A DNA stretch of 64,000 bases from an uncultured archaeon (GCA_902386205.1 CABMIH010000060.1:1-64000), one strand, 5' to 3'; positions 16,137 to 25,947 are shown, counted from the stretch's first letter. Numbers and translations: made by a program. The notes: generated by a model from the sequence alone, not told the origin.

Positions 16137-17329
16137 TGTTTAAAAAAATAATGAATGCGGATCATGCAAGGGAGTTATTCCTGAAAGCGCTGGCACCTCT
16201 TACCGGATATGAACTTTTGCCGATAGAAGAAAGTGACGGAAGGATCGCTGCAGAGGAAATAATTGCCGGGATGGACGTACCTCATTACCGCCGCGCAGCT
16301 ATGGACGGGTTCGCTGTCAGGGCATCGGATACGCTGGGGGCGGGGGGCAATTCCCCTGTTATGCTAAAGTTGGGGAAGAATGTTGAAAAAGGCGTGTGCG
16401 GAAGGGTACATACAGGTTCGCCCGTCCCTGAGGGTGCTGATGCCGTCGTAATGCTTGAAGATACTGTTTTTCATGACAGTATGGTTGAGATATTTACCCA
16501 GATACACCCCTTCAAGAACGTGGGAGAAATCGGGGAGGACGTACAGAAGGGTGAAACCGTAATTGAGGAAGGGCACAGGCTCCGTCCCTGCGATATCGCG
16601 GTTCTTGCCTCGCTGGGTATTGAGAATGTAAAAGTTGCAAAAAAGCCCCGCGTTGCAATAATCCCGACAGGGGAAGAACTCGTCCCCCGCAGGAAAAGGA
16701 CGCTCAGGGATGGTGAGGTATATGAGACCAACGGGTTGATGGCCGACCTGTATATCAGGAAATGGGGAGGCATAACACGGCTTCATGATATCGTGACAGA
16801 TGATCCCGCAAAAATAAAAGAAGCTATTACTTCTGCTCTTGACACCGACCTTATCATAATCAGCGGGGGGACATCGGTCGGGAAAAGGGATTATGTTCCT
16901 GCCGTAGTAGGATCCATGGGAGAACTTCTCGTCCACGGTGTTGGCATCAGTCCAGGCAAACCTTCGGCCATTGGGATGATCAACGGTAAACCCGTTGTAT
17001 GCATGCCCGGATATCCTGTAGCCGGGATCGTGGCGCTTTACTGGTTCGCGCGGCCTGCTCTCTGGAAAATCGGGCGTGTCCCGGATGAACCGGAAAAGAT
17101 CGTTCGTGCCATATTGGCTGAGAAAATAACCTCACGAACAGGTTATATGACTTTCACCCGTGTCAGGCTGGAGACCCCGCATGCGGGGTCTTATAGAGCC
17201 ATACCCCTTGCAACATCCGGCGCCGGTATATTGAGTTCTGTCTCAAAAGCGGACGGGTTCGTAATAATATCTGAGAATGTCGAAGGGCGAAGCGCTGGGG
17301 AGGAAGTGGAAGTGGTGTTGATCGACTGA
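16136..17329 (+). CDS. moeA: MoeA, molybdopterin molybdenumtransferase
   Basis: The 397-aa protein inserts molybdate or tungstate into adenylated molybdopterin. It shows the MoeA order: domain with DVPHYRRAAMDGFAVRASDT (about residues 43-62), TGSPVPEGADAVVMLEDT, IIPTGEELV, the catalytic-domain motif SGGTSVGKRDYVPAVV and GKPVVCMPGYPVAGIV, then the C-terminal barrel. It is translationally coupled to the MoaD-like gene. The enzymes served are likely formate- or nitrate-type Mo/W enzymes elsewhere in the genome. Confidence 0.95.
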   Translation: MFKKIMNADHARELFLKALAPLTGYELLPIEESDGRIAAEEIIAGMDVPHYRRAAMDGFAVRASDTLGAGGNSPVMLKLGKNVEKGVCGRVHTGSPVPEGADAVVMLEDTVFHDSMVEIFTQIHPFKNVGEIGEDVQKGETVIEEGHRLRPCDIAVLASLGIENVKVAKKPRVAIIPTGEELVPRRKRTLRDGEVYETNGLMADLYIRKWGGITRLHDIVTDDPAKIKEAITSALDTDLIIISGGTSVGKRDYVPAVVGSMGELLVHGVGISPGKPSAIGMINGKPVVCMPGYPVAGIVALYWFARPALWKIGRVPDEPEKIVRAILAEKITSRTGYMTFTRVRLETPHAGSYRAIPLATSGAGILSSVSKADGFVIISENVEGRSAGEEVEVVLID

Positions 17330-17332
17330 AGC

Positions 17333-18940
17333 TTATTCCGGTTTTATAAGTTCCCCGGCTTTAGATATGCAAATACGGTAGGAAACAGTTGAGATCAGCG
17401 CTGTTAATACAAGGGTGATAACAGAGACGAGTATAAAATGAAGAACATTGCCCGTTTTAATTAAAAAGTATATCCCGAAAGGCGCAAGGAGGACACCCGC
17501 TGCAAGTGCTGCCAGGAACATCCCCAGCAGCGCGCCCGAAATGCTGATGAAACGGTTCCTCACGGTCTCAGTGAAATCAGGGAACATAATACCCACTGTC
17601 AATCCGATAAATGACTCCGTAAGGATAAGTGCGACCAGGATAACGAGAAAAGCTATCGAGGTCCTGGATGCCGGATGTCCAAGGAGGACTATCCCGATCC
17701 AGAATACCAGTGCGAGAGGCAGGGATATGATAAGATTTGAGCCCACCTTTGCCCTGACGAATTCCCCGGGCGATAACGGGGATGACTGGATGTTCCAGAA
17801 AGCAGGCCCCTCCTGCCCGACGCTTACCGAAGAGTTCATGTAGGCGAAAAGCATGGCCCCGAAAGCCAAAGGGAAGGCAAGGAACATGGCATCCCTGGAT
17901 AGGGAAAAACCATTTTTTGAGAAAAGAGAAGGGATTAGCATTGTGGCCATCATCACCACCGGGATTGCCAGGTAGTTCGCCATCTCCCTTCGTCTTGTGA
18001 GTGATTTGAAATCCTTCCTGATGACGGCGCTTTCAGCAGGATTCAAACCCAGCCTGCCAAGAATTCCTGGCGTGGGAGAATATACGCCGGTGGACAATTT
18101 GACCGACACTGGCACGGGCACCCAGTAAACCTGTCTTAACCTGACGCTGACCAGCAGGAGTACACCTGAAAAAGTGATCGTGAGAAATACATAAAGGGAT
18201 GCCCGCATCAGGTTTGCATCTGTGAAGCCTGTTATGGCAAGCGAGGGCCAGAACAACGGAATATACGATGCAGCCGTAGCTGCGCCTGTTACTTTCCCCA
18301 GGATAAAGAACATGACCTGCGGATTAAAGAGAAGCTGCATGAACACAAATGATGCGATCAGAACGACCATTCTAAGGAACAACACCGTTTTCCCGCTGCG
18401 CTTATACAACAGCGACGAAGCCCTGTTAGTGAACGCCTTCAGCACTTCCAGTCCAAATGCCCCGATGAACATCGCAAAAAGGCTCATTGCAGCGGTCATT
18501 ATCCATGCGCCGAAAAGCCCGAACTTCAAGACTATCCCGAGGGCTCCGCCCAATGCGAGGGCTAAGAAGGGGGAATAAGCATAGACCAGGGATAACGATG
18601 ATGCCAGAACGTACTCTGAAGCCGATATGGGCAGGTAGTTGATCATATCTGTTGACATGAAGCCTGAGGAATAGCTCATTTCCAGCATCAATCCCGAAAG
18701 CATAAGCATAAAGAGAAGGAACATCGGCAGGTTGACCATTACCTGGACTGCAAGCGAGGGGTCAGTCAATACTATTGATAGCGCCCTGGAAAATACCAGA
18801 GCAATGATGAACGCTGCGATATCTATGAGCAATATGACAGATGTTTTCCTCAGGAAATCAAACATGCTGCTTTTTCCTGTTGCCCTGACCTGTGAAAAAG
18901 TGAACACCTTCGCCAACCTAAATACTGTTCGGAGGTTCAT
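17333..18940 (-). CDS. Large ABC exporter permease (ABC-2 like)
   Basis: The 535-aa protein has about 12 membrane segments in two halves, joined by a soluble basic stretch (RLGLNPAESAVIRKDFKSLTRRREMANYLAIP) that is typical of fused ABC-2 permeases. The start overlaps the stop of the ATPase gene by 4 nt. It is the last gene of the operon that starts at 24,961. Substrate unknown; the context of cell-surface and membrane proteins suggests lipids or peptides. Confidence 0.75.
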   Translation of the reverse strand: MNLRTVFRLAKVFTFSQVRATGKSSMFDFLRKTSVILLIDIAAFIIALVFSRALSIVLTDPSLAVQVMVNLPMFLLFMLMLSGLMLEMSYSSGFMSTDMINYLPISASEYVLASSLSLVYAYSPFLALALGGALGIVLKFGLFGAWIMTAAMSLFAMFIGAFGLEVLKAFTNRASSLLYKRSGKTVLFLRMVVLIASFVFMQLLFNPQVMFFILGKVTGAATAASYIPLFWPSLAITGFTDANLMRASLYVFLTITFSGVLLLVSVRLRQVYWVPVPVSVKLSTGVYSPTPGILGRLGLNPAESAVIRKDFKSLTRRREMANYLAIPVVMMATMLIPSLFSKNGFSLSRDAMFLAFPLAFGAMLFAYMNSSVSVGQEGPAFWNIQSSPLSPGEFVRAKVGSNLIISLPLALVFWIGIVLLGHPASRTSIAFLVILVALILTESFIGLTVGIMFPDFTETVRNRFISISGALLGMFLAALAAGVLLAPFGIYFLIKTGNVLHFILVSVITLVLTALISTVSYRICISKAGELIKPE

Positions 18941-19710
18941 TTGAGCAGCGCCTCAACTATATCTTTTACATCCCCTGTCCCTGTCAGTTTGAGGAAAAGC
19001 TCTTCAAGCGTTGAGCCGGGCATGCCGGCCTGGCTTCGAAGGTTCGATGCTGTACCTTCAGCCAAAACTCTTCCCCCCGACATTATTGCTATGCGGTCGC
19101 ACACAGCCTCTGCTATCTCAAGGACATGGGTGCTGAATATCGTAGAGACGCCTTCTTTTGAAAGTTGATGTATCAGGTCTTTCACTATCCTTGCAGATCT
19201 CGGATCAAGGCCGTTCAGGGGCTCATCCATGACAAGGAGTTTGGGTTTATGGATTAGTGCTGCCGTTATTACGGCCTTTTGCTTCATGCCCTGCGAGTAG
19301 CCGCTTAACATCTCGTTCTCCCTTCCCTCAAGCTCGAAGGCCCTCAGGAACTCGCTTATCCTCTCTTTCTTTGCCCGCACATCCATCTGGTGGATGTCGG
19401 CTATGAAATCCAGGTATTCGATAGCTGTCAGGAATTCATAGACCCTTGGGGTTTCAGGTACGTAGCCCACTATGCGTCTTACCTGAAGCGGATCTTTCCT
19501 GACATCGATCCCATCGACTTTAATAATTCCTGCATCAGGCTTCATCAGGCCCATGATCATTTTCATCAGCGTGGATTTCCCTGAGCCGTTTGGTCCGAGC
19601 AATCCGAAGACTTCACCCCTTCCGACCGCGAGGTTTACATTATCCAGAGCCTTCAATGAGCCGAAATACTTTGAAACCGAATCGATTTCAAGAACATGAG
19701 AATTTTCCAT
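18937..19710 (-). CDS. ABC exporter ATPase
   Basis: The 257-aa ATPase has Walker A GPNGSGKS (about residues 39-46), signature LSGYSQGMKQKAVITAALIH, Walker B LLVMDEPLNGLD and the switch His in STHVLEIAE. It belongs to the CcmA/NatA group, which works with ABC-2 permeases. It overlaps the permease gene by 4 nt and begins only 5 nt after the membrane-protein gene at 19,716, within the nine-gene operon. Confidence 0.9.
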   Translation of the reverse strand: MENSHVLEIDSVSKYFGSLKALDNVNLAVGRGEVFGLLGPNGSGKSTLMKMIMGLMKPDAGIIKVDGIDVRKDPLQVRRIVGYVPETPRVYEFLTAIEYLDFIADIHQMDVRAKKERISEFLRAFELEGRENEMLSGYSQGMKQKAVITAALIHKPKLLVMDEPLNGLDPRSARIVKDLIHQLSKEGVSTIFSTHVLEIAEAVCDRIAIMSGGRVLAEGTASNLRSQAGMPGSTLEELFLKLTGTGDVKDIVEALLK

Positions 19711-19715
19711 TTTGT

Positions 19716-20189
19716 TTACCTCGGAGTTATTTTATTCCCGGCAATTTGGGTTTCCACTTTGCTTCGATGGCCGGGTTGATAAAGTATGAGAGTTGCCACA
19801 AAAATGAGTACGGTCGCAGGAATGAAAAGCAATCCCATGCTTGGAAGGGTCAGCACTTCGAGGATTGCATGAACAGCCAGTAAAACAATAATCAGAGCAT
19901 ATTGTTTTTTTAATAATAAGAGAATAGTCCCGCCAAAGAGCAATAAAGTAATAGCTATGATAGAAAATGCGAACAAAAAGCCCTGTGTTTGTGCCAAGGA
20001 TTCATAACCCTGATAACCAGTGCTCGTTCTGTATTCGTACAGTGGTCCAAAGGCAACGAAAAAGCCCATAAGAATACCGTAAAGTCCTCCTGCCCATAAT
20101 AAAATGCGGGCGTTCTTGAACAATTTTAAGTTCTTTTCGTTGTCGTTTTTGTCGGTTGCTTTAGAATTATCTTCCACGATTTTCTTCAT
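19716..20189 (-). CDS. Four-helix membrane protein, operon member
   Basis: The 157-aa protein has a charged N-terminus (MKKIVEDNSKATDKNDNEKN) and four membrane segments (about 29-49, 68-90, 95-113, 117-137) with a basic tail. It overlaps the preceding gene by 23 nt, so a later start is possible, but the first ATG fits the fold. No family is recognised. Position between two ABC systems suggests a membrane accessory subunit; this is inference. Confidence 0.65.
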   Translation of the reverse strand: MKKIVEDNSKATDKNDNEKNLKLFKNARILLWAGGLYGILMGFFVAFGPLYEYRTSTGYQGYESLAQTQGFLFAFSIIAITLLLFGGTILLLLKKQYALIIVLLAVHAILEVLTLPSMGLLFIPATVLIFVATLILYQPGHRSKVETQIAGNKITPR

Positions 20190-20442
20190 CCTTGATTTTG
20201 TTTATTTCTATAATTTTTTTATATTGTTTCTCTATTATAAGATATACAGCAGTTATCAGCAATGCCAAAATGAATGCCGGAACCAAATTCACTTTAAAGT
20301 AATCCTGTCCCATAAGGGAAGGGGTTGACATGATTTTCCAGAAATTTCCTTCAATCATGGTGCCTGCTGCAAAGATAAGAGCAATGAAAAAAACAGTTAT
20401 TATCCGCAATAATTCCTTTGTGAATGAATTTGATTTTGGCAT
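20167..20442 (-). CDS. Two-helix membrane protein, operon member
   Basis: The 91-aa protein has membrane segments at about residues 9-29 and 52-70, a short outer loop with PSLMGQDYFKVN, and a long charged tail (EKQYKKIIEINKIKDEENRGR). It starts 9 nt after the stop of the gene at 20,452 and overlaps the next gene. Not recognised. Confidence 0.6.
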   Translation of the reverse strand: MPKSNSFTKELLRIITVFFIALIFAAGTMIEGNFWKIMSTPSLMGQDYFKVNLVPAFILALLITAVYLIIEKQYKKIIEINKIKDEENRGR

Positions 20443-20451
20443 CCAGAGCTC

Positions 20452-21222
20452 CTACTTAACCATTGCTTCAACGAGCTGCTTCTCATCTATACCGGATTTT
20501 ATAACTATTATATACGAATTACCGGGTAAATAGCCCTCTTTCGCTCCTATAAGTTCGCCGTATATAAAATCGCTGTTTTCAAGGGCAAAGCTGTCAATTA
20601 GCGCAAATTTCCGTGTTTCGTTGACCTCTAATTCTGAACCTGATTTGTTGAACCCGTGCAAGATAAGTGACGAACTGTATTCTTCGAAAGCTTTCCCGGC
20701 TTTCTGTTGTTCCTGGTAATAGAATGAAGCAATGTATATCTTATCTTTATAGTTGCGCGAAAACTTTTCTTTATACCCGCGGGGTTCATAGAACGACCAG
20801 TCGTATTTTTGCCATGGAACCTGGGTCACTATTTTATCTTCCAGTTCATATCCCCTGAAGATCAAAGCCATCATCGGTATCTGCTCCCCTTTCGGGCCAA
20901 TTGTCGTAAGATCGAGTGCAAAATTAATTGAGGCGAATGAAACGATAATAAGAACCAGAAAGCCTGTGATTAATAGTTTCTTGTCGCCTGTATAGAATCT
21001 CTTTGAGACAAAATACCATACAACTATAATGACCGCAAGGGAAATAATCTGCGCCTGGGGAAGAGTCAGCTGGTTTGAAATTCCTAAATATGTGTTTATT
21101 TTTAGGTTACTGATAGTGATTGCCGAGAAAATAACAAGCAATCCGGCTGGAATTCCAAGGATTGCTGATAAGATCAAAAGTGCGATTTTTGAAGATTTAT
21201 AATTCATTTTTCCCATCCTCAC
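20452..21222 (-). CDS. Membrane-anchored protein with outer domain, operon member
   Basis: The 256-aa protein has three membrane segments in the first 110 residues and a soluble domain of about 140 residues with aromatic and charged pairs (WSFYEPRGYKEKFSRNYKDKIYIASFYYQEQ). The domain resembles EpsI-like or other outer-face domains only loosely. The GTG at 21222 overlaps the upstream stop (GTGA); ATG 21216 or 21207 are alternatives. Function unknown. Confidence 0.6.
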   Translation of the reverse strand: MRMGKMNYKSSKIALLILSAILGIPAGLLVIFSAITISNLKINTYLGISNQLTLPQAQIISLAVIIVVWYFVSKRFYTGDKKLLITGFLVLIIVSFASINFALDLTTIGPKGEQIPMMALIFRGYELEDKIVTQVPWQKYDWSFYEPRGYKEKFSRNYKDKIYIASFYYQEQQKAGKAFEEYSSSLILHGFNKSGSELEVNETRKFALIDSFALENSDFIYGELIGAKEGYLPGNSYIIVIKSGIDEKQLVEAMVK

Positions 21223-22424
21223 TCAGCCCGCAGTGCTTCCACAGGGTCAAGTTTTGCTGCCTTATTTGCAGGATAAGCCCCTGCCACGGTAGCTGTAACC
21301 ACACCGAAAACCAGTCCTGCCGCAAGCGAACTCCATATGACAGCTATCGGTATTTCGCCGAACCTTGAAATGAGGAATGAGATCCCGGCCCCGATCGTTA
21401 TGCCTATAAGGCCGCTCACGAAACCGAGAAGTCCTGATTCGAGTATGAAAATCATCCTGATGTTCTCCCTGCTTGCACCTACCGCCTTCATTACACCTAT
21501 TTCTTTTATCCTTTCATTTACAGTAAGCATCATAACATTTACTATACCCACGCCTCCTACGGCCAGGGATACAGCCCCGATGCCGCCGAGTGCGAATTTT
21601 ACCTTTGTCAGTATCTGGCTGAATCCTTCGATCCAGGTTTTCAGCATATAAACGATGTATCCCTCGTCTTTGTGCAGCCTTGCCAGGGATTCCTCTACCT
21701 TCTTTGATGTGGCCTCGATGCTGTCGGGATCTTCAACTGTTACGAGGATCTGGGAATAAGTATATTTTTTTATATCGAGCAAATCTTTCAATGCATCGTG
21801 AGTTGTATAAATCTCCATGCCTTCGAACAGGGAGTTCTGGTTTTTCTTTTTAAGTATCCCTGCGATCGTAAATTCCTTGCTTGCATTATTATTTTTATTC
21901 GTTATGGTCACCCTCATGCCCGGATTCAAAGGCATTTTAAACAACTTATCTGCGACATCACTGCCTATCACTAAGGCGCTCCTGTCGGATTCCTTCAGGA
22001 AGCGCCCTTTATCTATGGATTCCGATAAACCTGCTTCTTTTGTAGGTGAGATTGCTGTTATTGACGAGGCGCGCTCTTCATCCCTGAATTTGACAGACAT
22101 CCCTCCGCTGGTTCTTGGTTTTGCCATTTTAACGCCTGCGGTGTTCATAATGGCATGCACGTCTTTATCATCAAGTTCTGCAGGTTTCTGGTTGATGAAC
22201 ACTTTTTCACCCTCGATGCGATAAACAGCCGGGCTGACGGTGATTACGTCCATATCCAGTCCGCTGACTATTCCGCCTACTCCCACAAGGAGTCCCTCGC
22301 CTATAGAGAGCATGACCACGATGGCAATGACGCCTATTACTATGCCAAGACCCGACATGATCGTTTTGAACTTGTTGCTTTGAAAGTTCAAAAATACCTG
22401 CTCGATGGCATCAGCAAGCTTCAT
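21219..22424 (-). CDS. MacB-type ABC permease (FtsX family)
   Basis: The 401-aa protein has the MacB layout: one N-terminal membrane segment (about 20-43, KFKTIMSGLGIVIGVIAIVVMLSIGEG), a periplasm-side MacB_PCD domain of about 220 residues, then three helices of the FtsX domain with NVMMLTVNERIKEIGVMKAVGAS (about 300) and a final PANKAAKLDPVEALR tail. Such transporters work by mechanotransmission and export or extract lipoproteins, peptides or drugs. It overlaps its neighbours by 4 nt and pairs with the ATPase at 23,637. Confidence 0.92.
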   Translation of the reverse strand: MKLADAIEQVFLNFQSNKFKTIMSGLGIVIGVIAIVVMLSIGEGLLVGVGGIVSGLDMDVITVSPAVYRIEGEKVFINQKPAELDDKDVHAIMNTAGVKMAKPRTSGGMSVKFRDEERASSITAISPTKEAGLSESIDKGRFLKESDRSALVIGSDVADKLFKMPLNPGMRVTITNKNNNASKEFTIAGILKKKNQNSLFEGMEIYTTHDALKDLLDIKKYTYSQILVTVEDPDSIEATSKKVEESLARLHKDEGYIVYMLKTWIEGFSQILTKVKFALGGIGAVSLAVGGVGIVNVMMLTVNERIKEIGVMKAVGASRENIRMIFILESGLLGFVSGLIGITIGAGISFLISRFGEIPIAVIWSSLAAGLVFGVVTATVAGAYPANKAAKLDPVEALRAE

Positions 22425-23650
22425 CCGGATTTCGCTCTCCTGCGTCTCATAATTAAAAAGAATCCCGCAATTACAATAAGTGCCGCTGCAAGCGTAGCAA
22501 TCACAGGAAGGAGAGCGGAATTGTTGGCATTTGCTGTATTCGCAGTCTTTCCGCCGTCCATCACCACGGCCAAGGTATCCGATTCGTGCCAGTTGTCCCC
22601 GTTTTTGAACCTGATCCTGAAACTCATATTCCCGGAGTTGTTGTTCACTTTCGGGTCGAATTTAACCGTGAAAAGTTCATCCGGCTCCATAGTACCGATA
22701 AAATATTCGGCAGGCTCGAATGTGGCATTGCCGTAAGGAATCACTGTTGCCGCCATAACTGTATTGGGTCTCTTGTTCGCAACATTAAGTATGATATTGC
22801 CGGGATTCAATTCAGGGGTCTCAGAGAGCGAGGCTTCTATGGAAGAAGAATCCACCCTTACCGGTATCTTCAGGTTCAGGCCGTAGAGCCTTGCGCTTCC
22901 TCCAAGATCAAAACCAAGGAAATAAGTGCCATCCGGGGTATTATTTTTAACCATTATCGTATATGAAAGTTCAACCGAGTCCCCGGGACCTACGATGCCT
23001 GCATTGTAATAGGGTTCGCTTGTTACGTCTATTACATCGTTCCCGATGAGTTCTGCAGATTGGATCTGCGCATTCATGCTGTAATCTTTGCCGTCCAGTT
23101 TGATCGTGTACGCTGAGGCGCTATTTTTCAGTGTCAGTGTAACCGTGGCTGCATCGCCGGCCATGAGAACCTCCGGGGAAACGGTGTATTTCTCAAGTTT
23201 TACGGTTCCCCTGGAATCCACGACATCACTGCCCACTTCGATGTTGAATTCCTTTTTTGTGAGTGTGCCATCCAGCCTGTATCCAAGTTCGATGGTATTT
23301 GTGCCGACAAGGGCGTTTTTATCCACATGCACATCAAACCTGTATCCGGCTTTGTCGTTTTTCCTTATGGTTCCCGGATATTTTACTGCGCTTTCCCCGG
23401 ATTTGATGGAGAAAGGGTATTTGAGAACAAATTCAACAGATGCGCCGCTTACATCATTGTCCCCCGCGTTCTCGACCTGTACCCATATACTGAAATCCGA
23501 GCCAGGGCTCACAGGATATGGATCGTATTTTACAAGGTTGATTTTTAACGCATTTTCTGCTAATCCGGCGTGTGCCGCGCCTGAAAAAAATAGTATGATA
23601 AATAAGGCAAACAGGTTTTTCCATATTTGCGGGATATCAGGCATTTTCAA
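22421..23650 (-). CDS. Exported COG1361-like protein with C-terminal membrane anchor
   Basis: The 409-aa protein has a signal peptide (about 1-28, ending AAHAG), two or three Ig-like/CARDB domains with the motif VQVENAGDNDVSGASVEF and LTLKNSASAYTIKL, and one C-terminal membrane segment (about 383-403) followed by RRRRAKSG. This is the archaeal COG1361 (S-layer-domain) type. Lying between MacB-type permease and its ATPase, it probably serves as the outside partner of the transporter, in the place of MacA. This last point is inference. Confidence 0.75.
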   Translation of the reverse strand: MKMPDIPQIWKNLFALFIILFFSGAAHAGLAENALKINLVKYDPYPVSPGSDFSIWVQVENAGDNDVSGASVEFVLKYPFSIKSGESAVKYPGTIRKNDKAGYRFDVHVDKNALVGTNTIELGYRLDGTLTKKEFNIEVGSDVVDSRGTVKLEKYTVSPEVLMAGDAATVTLTLKNSASAYTIKLDGKDYSMNAQIQSAELIGNDVIDVTSEPYYNAGIVGPGDSVELSYTIMVKNNTPDGTYFLGFDLGGSARLYGLNLKIPVRVDSSSIEASLSETPELNPGNIILNVANKRPNTVMAATVIPYGNATFEPAEYFIGTMEPDELFTVKFDPKVNNNSGNMSFRIRFKNGDNWHESDTLAVVMDGGKTANTANANNSALLPVIATLAAALIVIAGFFLIMRRRRAKSG

Positions 23651-24311
23651 TCCTCCCGTCCTTTAAACTCACAATCCTGTCGCAGCTCTGCGCAAGCCCC
23701 CGGTCATGGGTTACCATGAGTATCGTTCTCCCCTCACCATGTAGTTCATTGAATATCTGCATTATTTCCTGCCCCGTTCTTGAGTCCAGGTTTCCTGTCG
23801 GCTCATCGGCGAGCAGGATATCAGGTTCATTTGCCAGCGCCCTTGCAATCGCAACCCTCTGGCGCTGCCCGCCTGACAGTTCGGCGGGTTTGTGGTCTGC
23901 CCTGTCCCCGAGGCCGAGCATTGTAAGAAGCCGAAGAGCCCTTTTTACTCTCTGCGCTTTCGGGATGTCCTGGTAAACCATTGGCAGTTCCACGTTCTTC
24001 TGCGCTGTCAGGCGGGATATCAGGTTGAAAGTCTGGAATACGAAACCGATTTTCTTGCCCCTTATCCTTGCAAGTTCAATTTCGGAAAGGAGTGAAGTAT
24101 CCCTGTCGCCTATGATTATCTTCCCGGATGTGGGTTGATCCAGGCAGCCGATGAGGTTCATGAGGGTGCTTTTCCCGCTCCCGGACGGCCCCATTATTGC
24201 CGCGAATTCGCCTTCTCTGATATCGAGGTTGATATCGTGCAGCACAGGCACTGCAATCCTGCCAAGATGATAAGATTTGGATACTTCCTCGATTTTCAGT
24301 ACTGTTCTCAT
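23637..24311 (-). CDS. MacB/LolD-type ABC ATPase
   Basis: The 224-aa ATPase has Walker A GPSGSGKS (about residues 41-48), signature LSGGQRQRVAIARALANEP, Walker B ILLADEPTGNLDS and switch His in VTHDRGLAQ, the typical LolD/MacB order. It overlaps the YIP1-like gene at 24,308 and the exported protein gene at 23,650, and works with the MacB-type permease at 21,219. Strong assignment. Confidence 0.95.
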   Translation of the reverse strand: MRTVLKIEEVSKSYHLGRIAVPVLHDINLDIREGEFAAIMGPSGSGKSTLMNLIGCLDQPTSGKIIIGDRDTSLLSEIELARIRGKKIGFVFQTFNLISRLTAQKNVELPMVYQDIPKAQRVKRALRLLTMLGLGDRADHKPAELSGGQRQRVAIARALANEPDILLADEPTGNLDSRTGQEIMQIFNELHGEGRTILMVTHDRGLAQSCDRIVSLKDGRIENA

Positions 24312-24961
24312 AGGATACCGCTTATCCTGAGGCTCCAGGCCATGGACAGGACGCTTATCACAAGCGGAATTCCTGCTACGATTGCCGATCTGGAGGGCGT
24401 GAGCCTGTGGGCGCTCTGTATGCCGAAAAAGAGGATTACCGATGCCCAGACCTGCATGAGCGTTGCGATTATGCCTGTGGCAAGCATGTAAGGATTATTA
24501 TCCATTGCCGCCGGGTTTGTTTTTGATATTGTTATTGTCACTGGCTCCATCATAAAAAGCAATGCAAGCGTTATGATGCTTGCAAAAATCATGGGAATAA
24601 AACTGTAACCCGCAATAGTCAACATCTGCGGGGAGAACCTGCCTTCCCCGCCCAGTGCCAGTGATATCACGTGAATTATACCGGTGCCCACAACCCACAG
24701 GATGAAAATACTGACGATGCTGAATACTATGCCAACCATACTGATTATTGTCGTCATCGCCTCCATTGAGGACGGCATGTTCTCAAAACCCTCGTAACCG
24801 ATGGTGACTTTGTTCAGCCGTATGAACGCAGCAAGTGCACCCAGGATGGCGTATATCCCCAGTATCGTTACAGCCTCTTCGATCATGGGATGCTCTGCTA
24901 TGCTTTTCATTGCATTTTTGGGGTTTAGTAACGTTGCTTTTATTTTTTCTACGAAATTCAT
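24308..24961 (-). CDS. YIP1-family membrane protein, first gene of the ABC operon
   Basis: The 217-aa protein starts with KIKATLLNPKNAMKSIAEHP, the typical N-terminus of prokaryotic YIP1-domain proteins, and has five membrane segments, with the TMIISMVGIVF and GYSFIPMIFASIITL blocks. It lacks the MGWCP tag of its paralogues at 25,129 and 25,948 but its membrane part is alike. ATG 24961 is preceded by AGGTGA at 5 nt and is preferred to GTG 24970. A TATA box and operator lie about 80-110 nt upstream. Confidence 0.8.
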   Translation of the reverse strand: MNFVEKIKATLLNPKNAMKSIAEHPMIEEAVTILGIYAILGALAAFIRLNKVTIGYEGFENMPSSMEAMTTIISMVGIVFSIVSIFILWVVGTGIIHVISLALGGEGRFSPQMLTIAGYSFIPMIFASIITLALLFMMEPVTITISKTNPAAMDNNPYMLATGIIATLMQVWASVILFFGIQSAHRLTPSRSAIVAGIPLVISVLSMAWSLRISGIL

Positions 24962-25042
24962 GATATTCACCTGGATTTATTAATCAATTTGAATTTGTTT
25001 TTGCACTATCGGGTTTGCTCCTGTTCATTCAGTGGTGCAATT

Positions 25043-25071
25043 AGTCAACATATGCGTGTTGACTATTTAAA
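25043..25071 (-). promoter_or_regulatory. TATA box plus perfect palindromic operator of the ABC operon
   Basis: On the minus strand TTTAAAT (25071-25065) is followed at once by AGTCAACA, a 6-nt spacer and TGTTGACT (25064-25043). The arms are a perfect 8-bp inverted repeat. The expected start of transcription falls at the end of the palindrome, about 70-80 nt before the ATG at 24961. The 29-nt block is 25/29 identical to the one at 29,743-29,771. Confidence 0.8.
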
Positions 25072-25128
25072 GTTTTTGGCAAAAAGAGATGGTCCTAACC
25101 TGCATTATCTTTCAAATAATTTTTTTAC

Positions 25129-25920
25129 TTAATTTATTTGTCCTACTTTAATATATTTTGTCATGAATATTAAATACCCAATTATTAATATCAATACTAA
25201 AATTGGTATTATTACCAGATCGTATCTGAGGCCCCCCAGGGAAGCAAGGAAAAACACAAGCGGAATACCTGCTACGACCGCCGATCTGGCAGGTGTGAGT
25301 TTCTGGATTCTCTGCACCCCTAGAAAGAGTATTACAGATGCGAATATCTGGAGGACTGCCGCTATTGTGCTTGAGCCGAAGATGTAGGGATTATCATAGA
25401 TTTCTTTCCCTGCCGCAGGATTCGCAGGAGAAAGTATGATTGTCATGGGTTCTACCATAAAAAGTAACCCGAGGCTGATGAGACTTGCCAGAATCATGGG
25501 AAGAAAGCTGTAACCTGCGACAGTCATCATGTGGGGATAGAATTTGCCTTTCCCGCCCAGGAACTTTGAGGCCAGATGGATTATTCCCGTGCCGATGAAC
25601 CATAGAATAAAAATACTTATAAAAGAAAATGCTGCTATTTCCGTATTCGACAAACGTGGGATGTCCCCAAATCCTTCGAAAACAAATGTGACCCTGTAGG
25701 ATTGTATGTATGTAGAAAGCGCACCCAGCACTGCATATATCCCGACTATCACCAGAGCGTTCCTGATATCTGGCTGCTCTGCTATGCGTTTCATGGCGCC
25801 GCCGCCCGGCATGCTTATTACCGGGTTATCGAACCGGACTTTGTTTCTTGTCTCAAATGAGTTCGCATTCGGGCACCACCCCATTGTTTTTCTTACAACT
25901 TCTGTCACATTTACTGTCAT
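25129..25920 (-). CDS. MGWCP-tagged YIP1-like membrane protein
   Basis: The 263-aa protein begins MTVNVTEVVRKTMGWCPNANSFE and then a region like the 25,948 paralogue (KVRFDNPVI). After a soluble first 60 residues it has five or six membrane segments of the YIP1 type, with LASKFLGGKGKFYPHMMTVAGYSFLPMILASLISLGLLF. It starts 27 nt after the paralogue's stop and is the last gene of the proximal operon. No partner or substrate is known. The tag is shared with five other proteins of this operon. Confidence 0.8.
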   Translation of the reverse strand: MTVNVTEVVRKTMGWCPNANSFETRNKVRFDNPVISMPGGGAMKRIAEQPDIRNALVIVGIYAVLGALSTYIQSYRVTFVFEGFGDIPRLSNTEIAAFSFISIFILWFIGTGIIHLASKFLGGKGKFYPHMMTVAGYSFLPMILASLISLGLLFMVEPMTIILSPANPAAGKEIYDNPYIFGSSTIAAVLQIFASVILFLGVQRIQKLTPARSAVVAGIPLVFFLASLGGLRYDLVIIPILVLILIIGYLIFMTKYIKVGQIN

Positions 25921-25947
25921 GCTGGCCTCCTTACTTTATTATTAAAA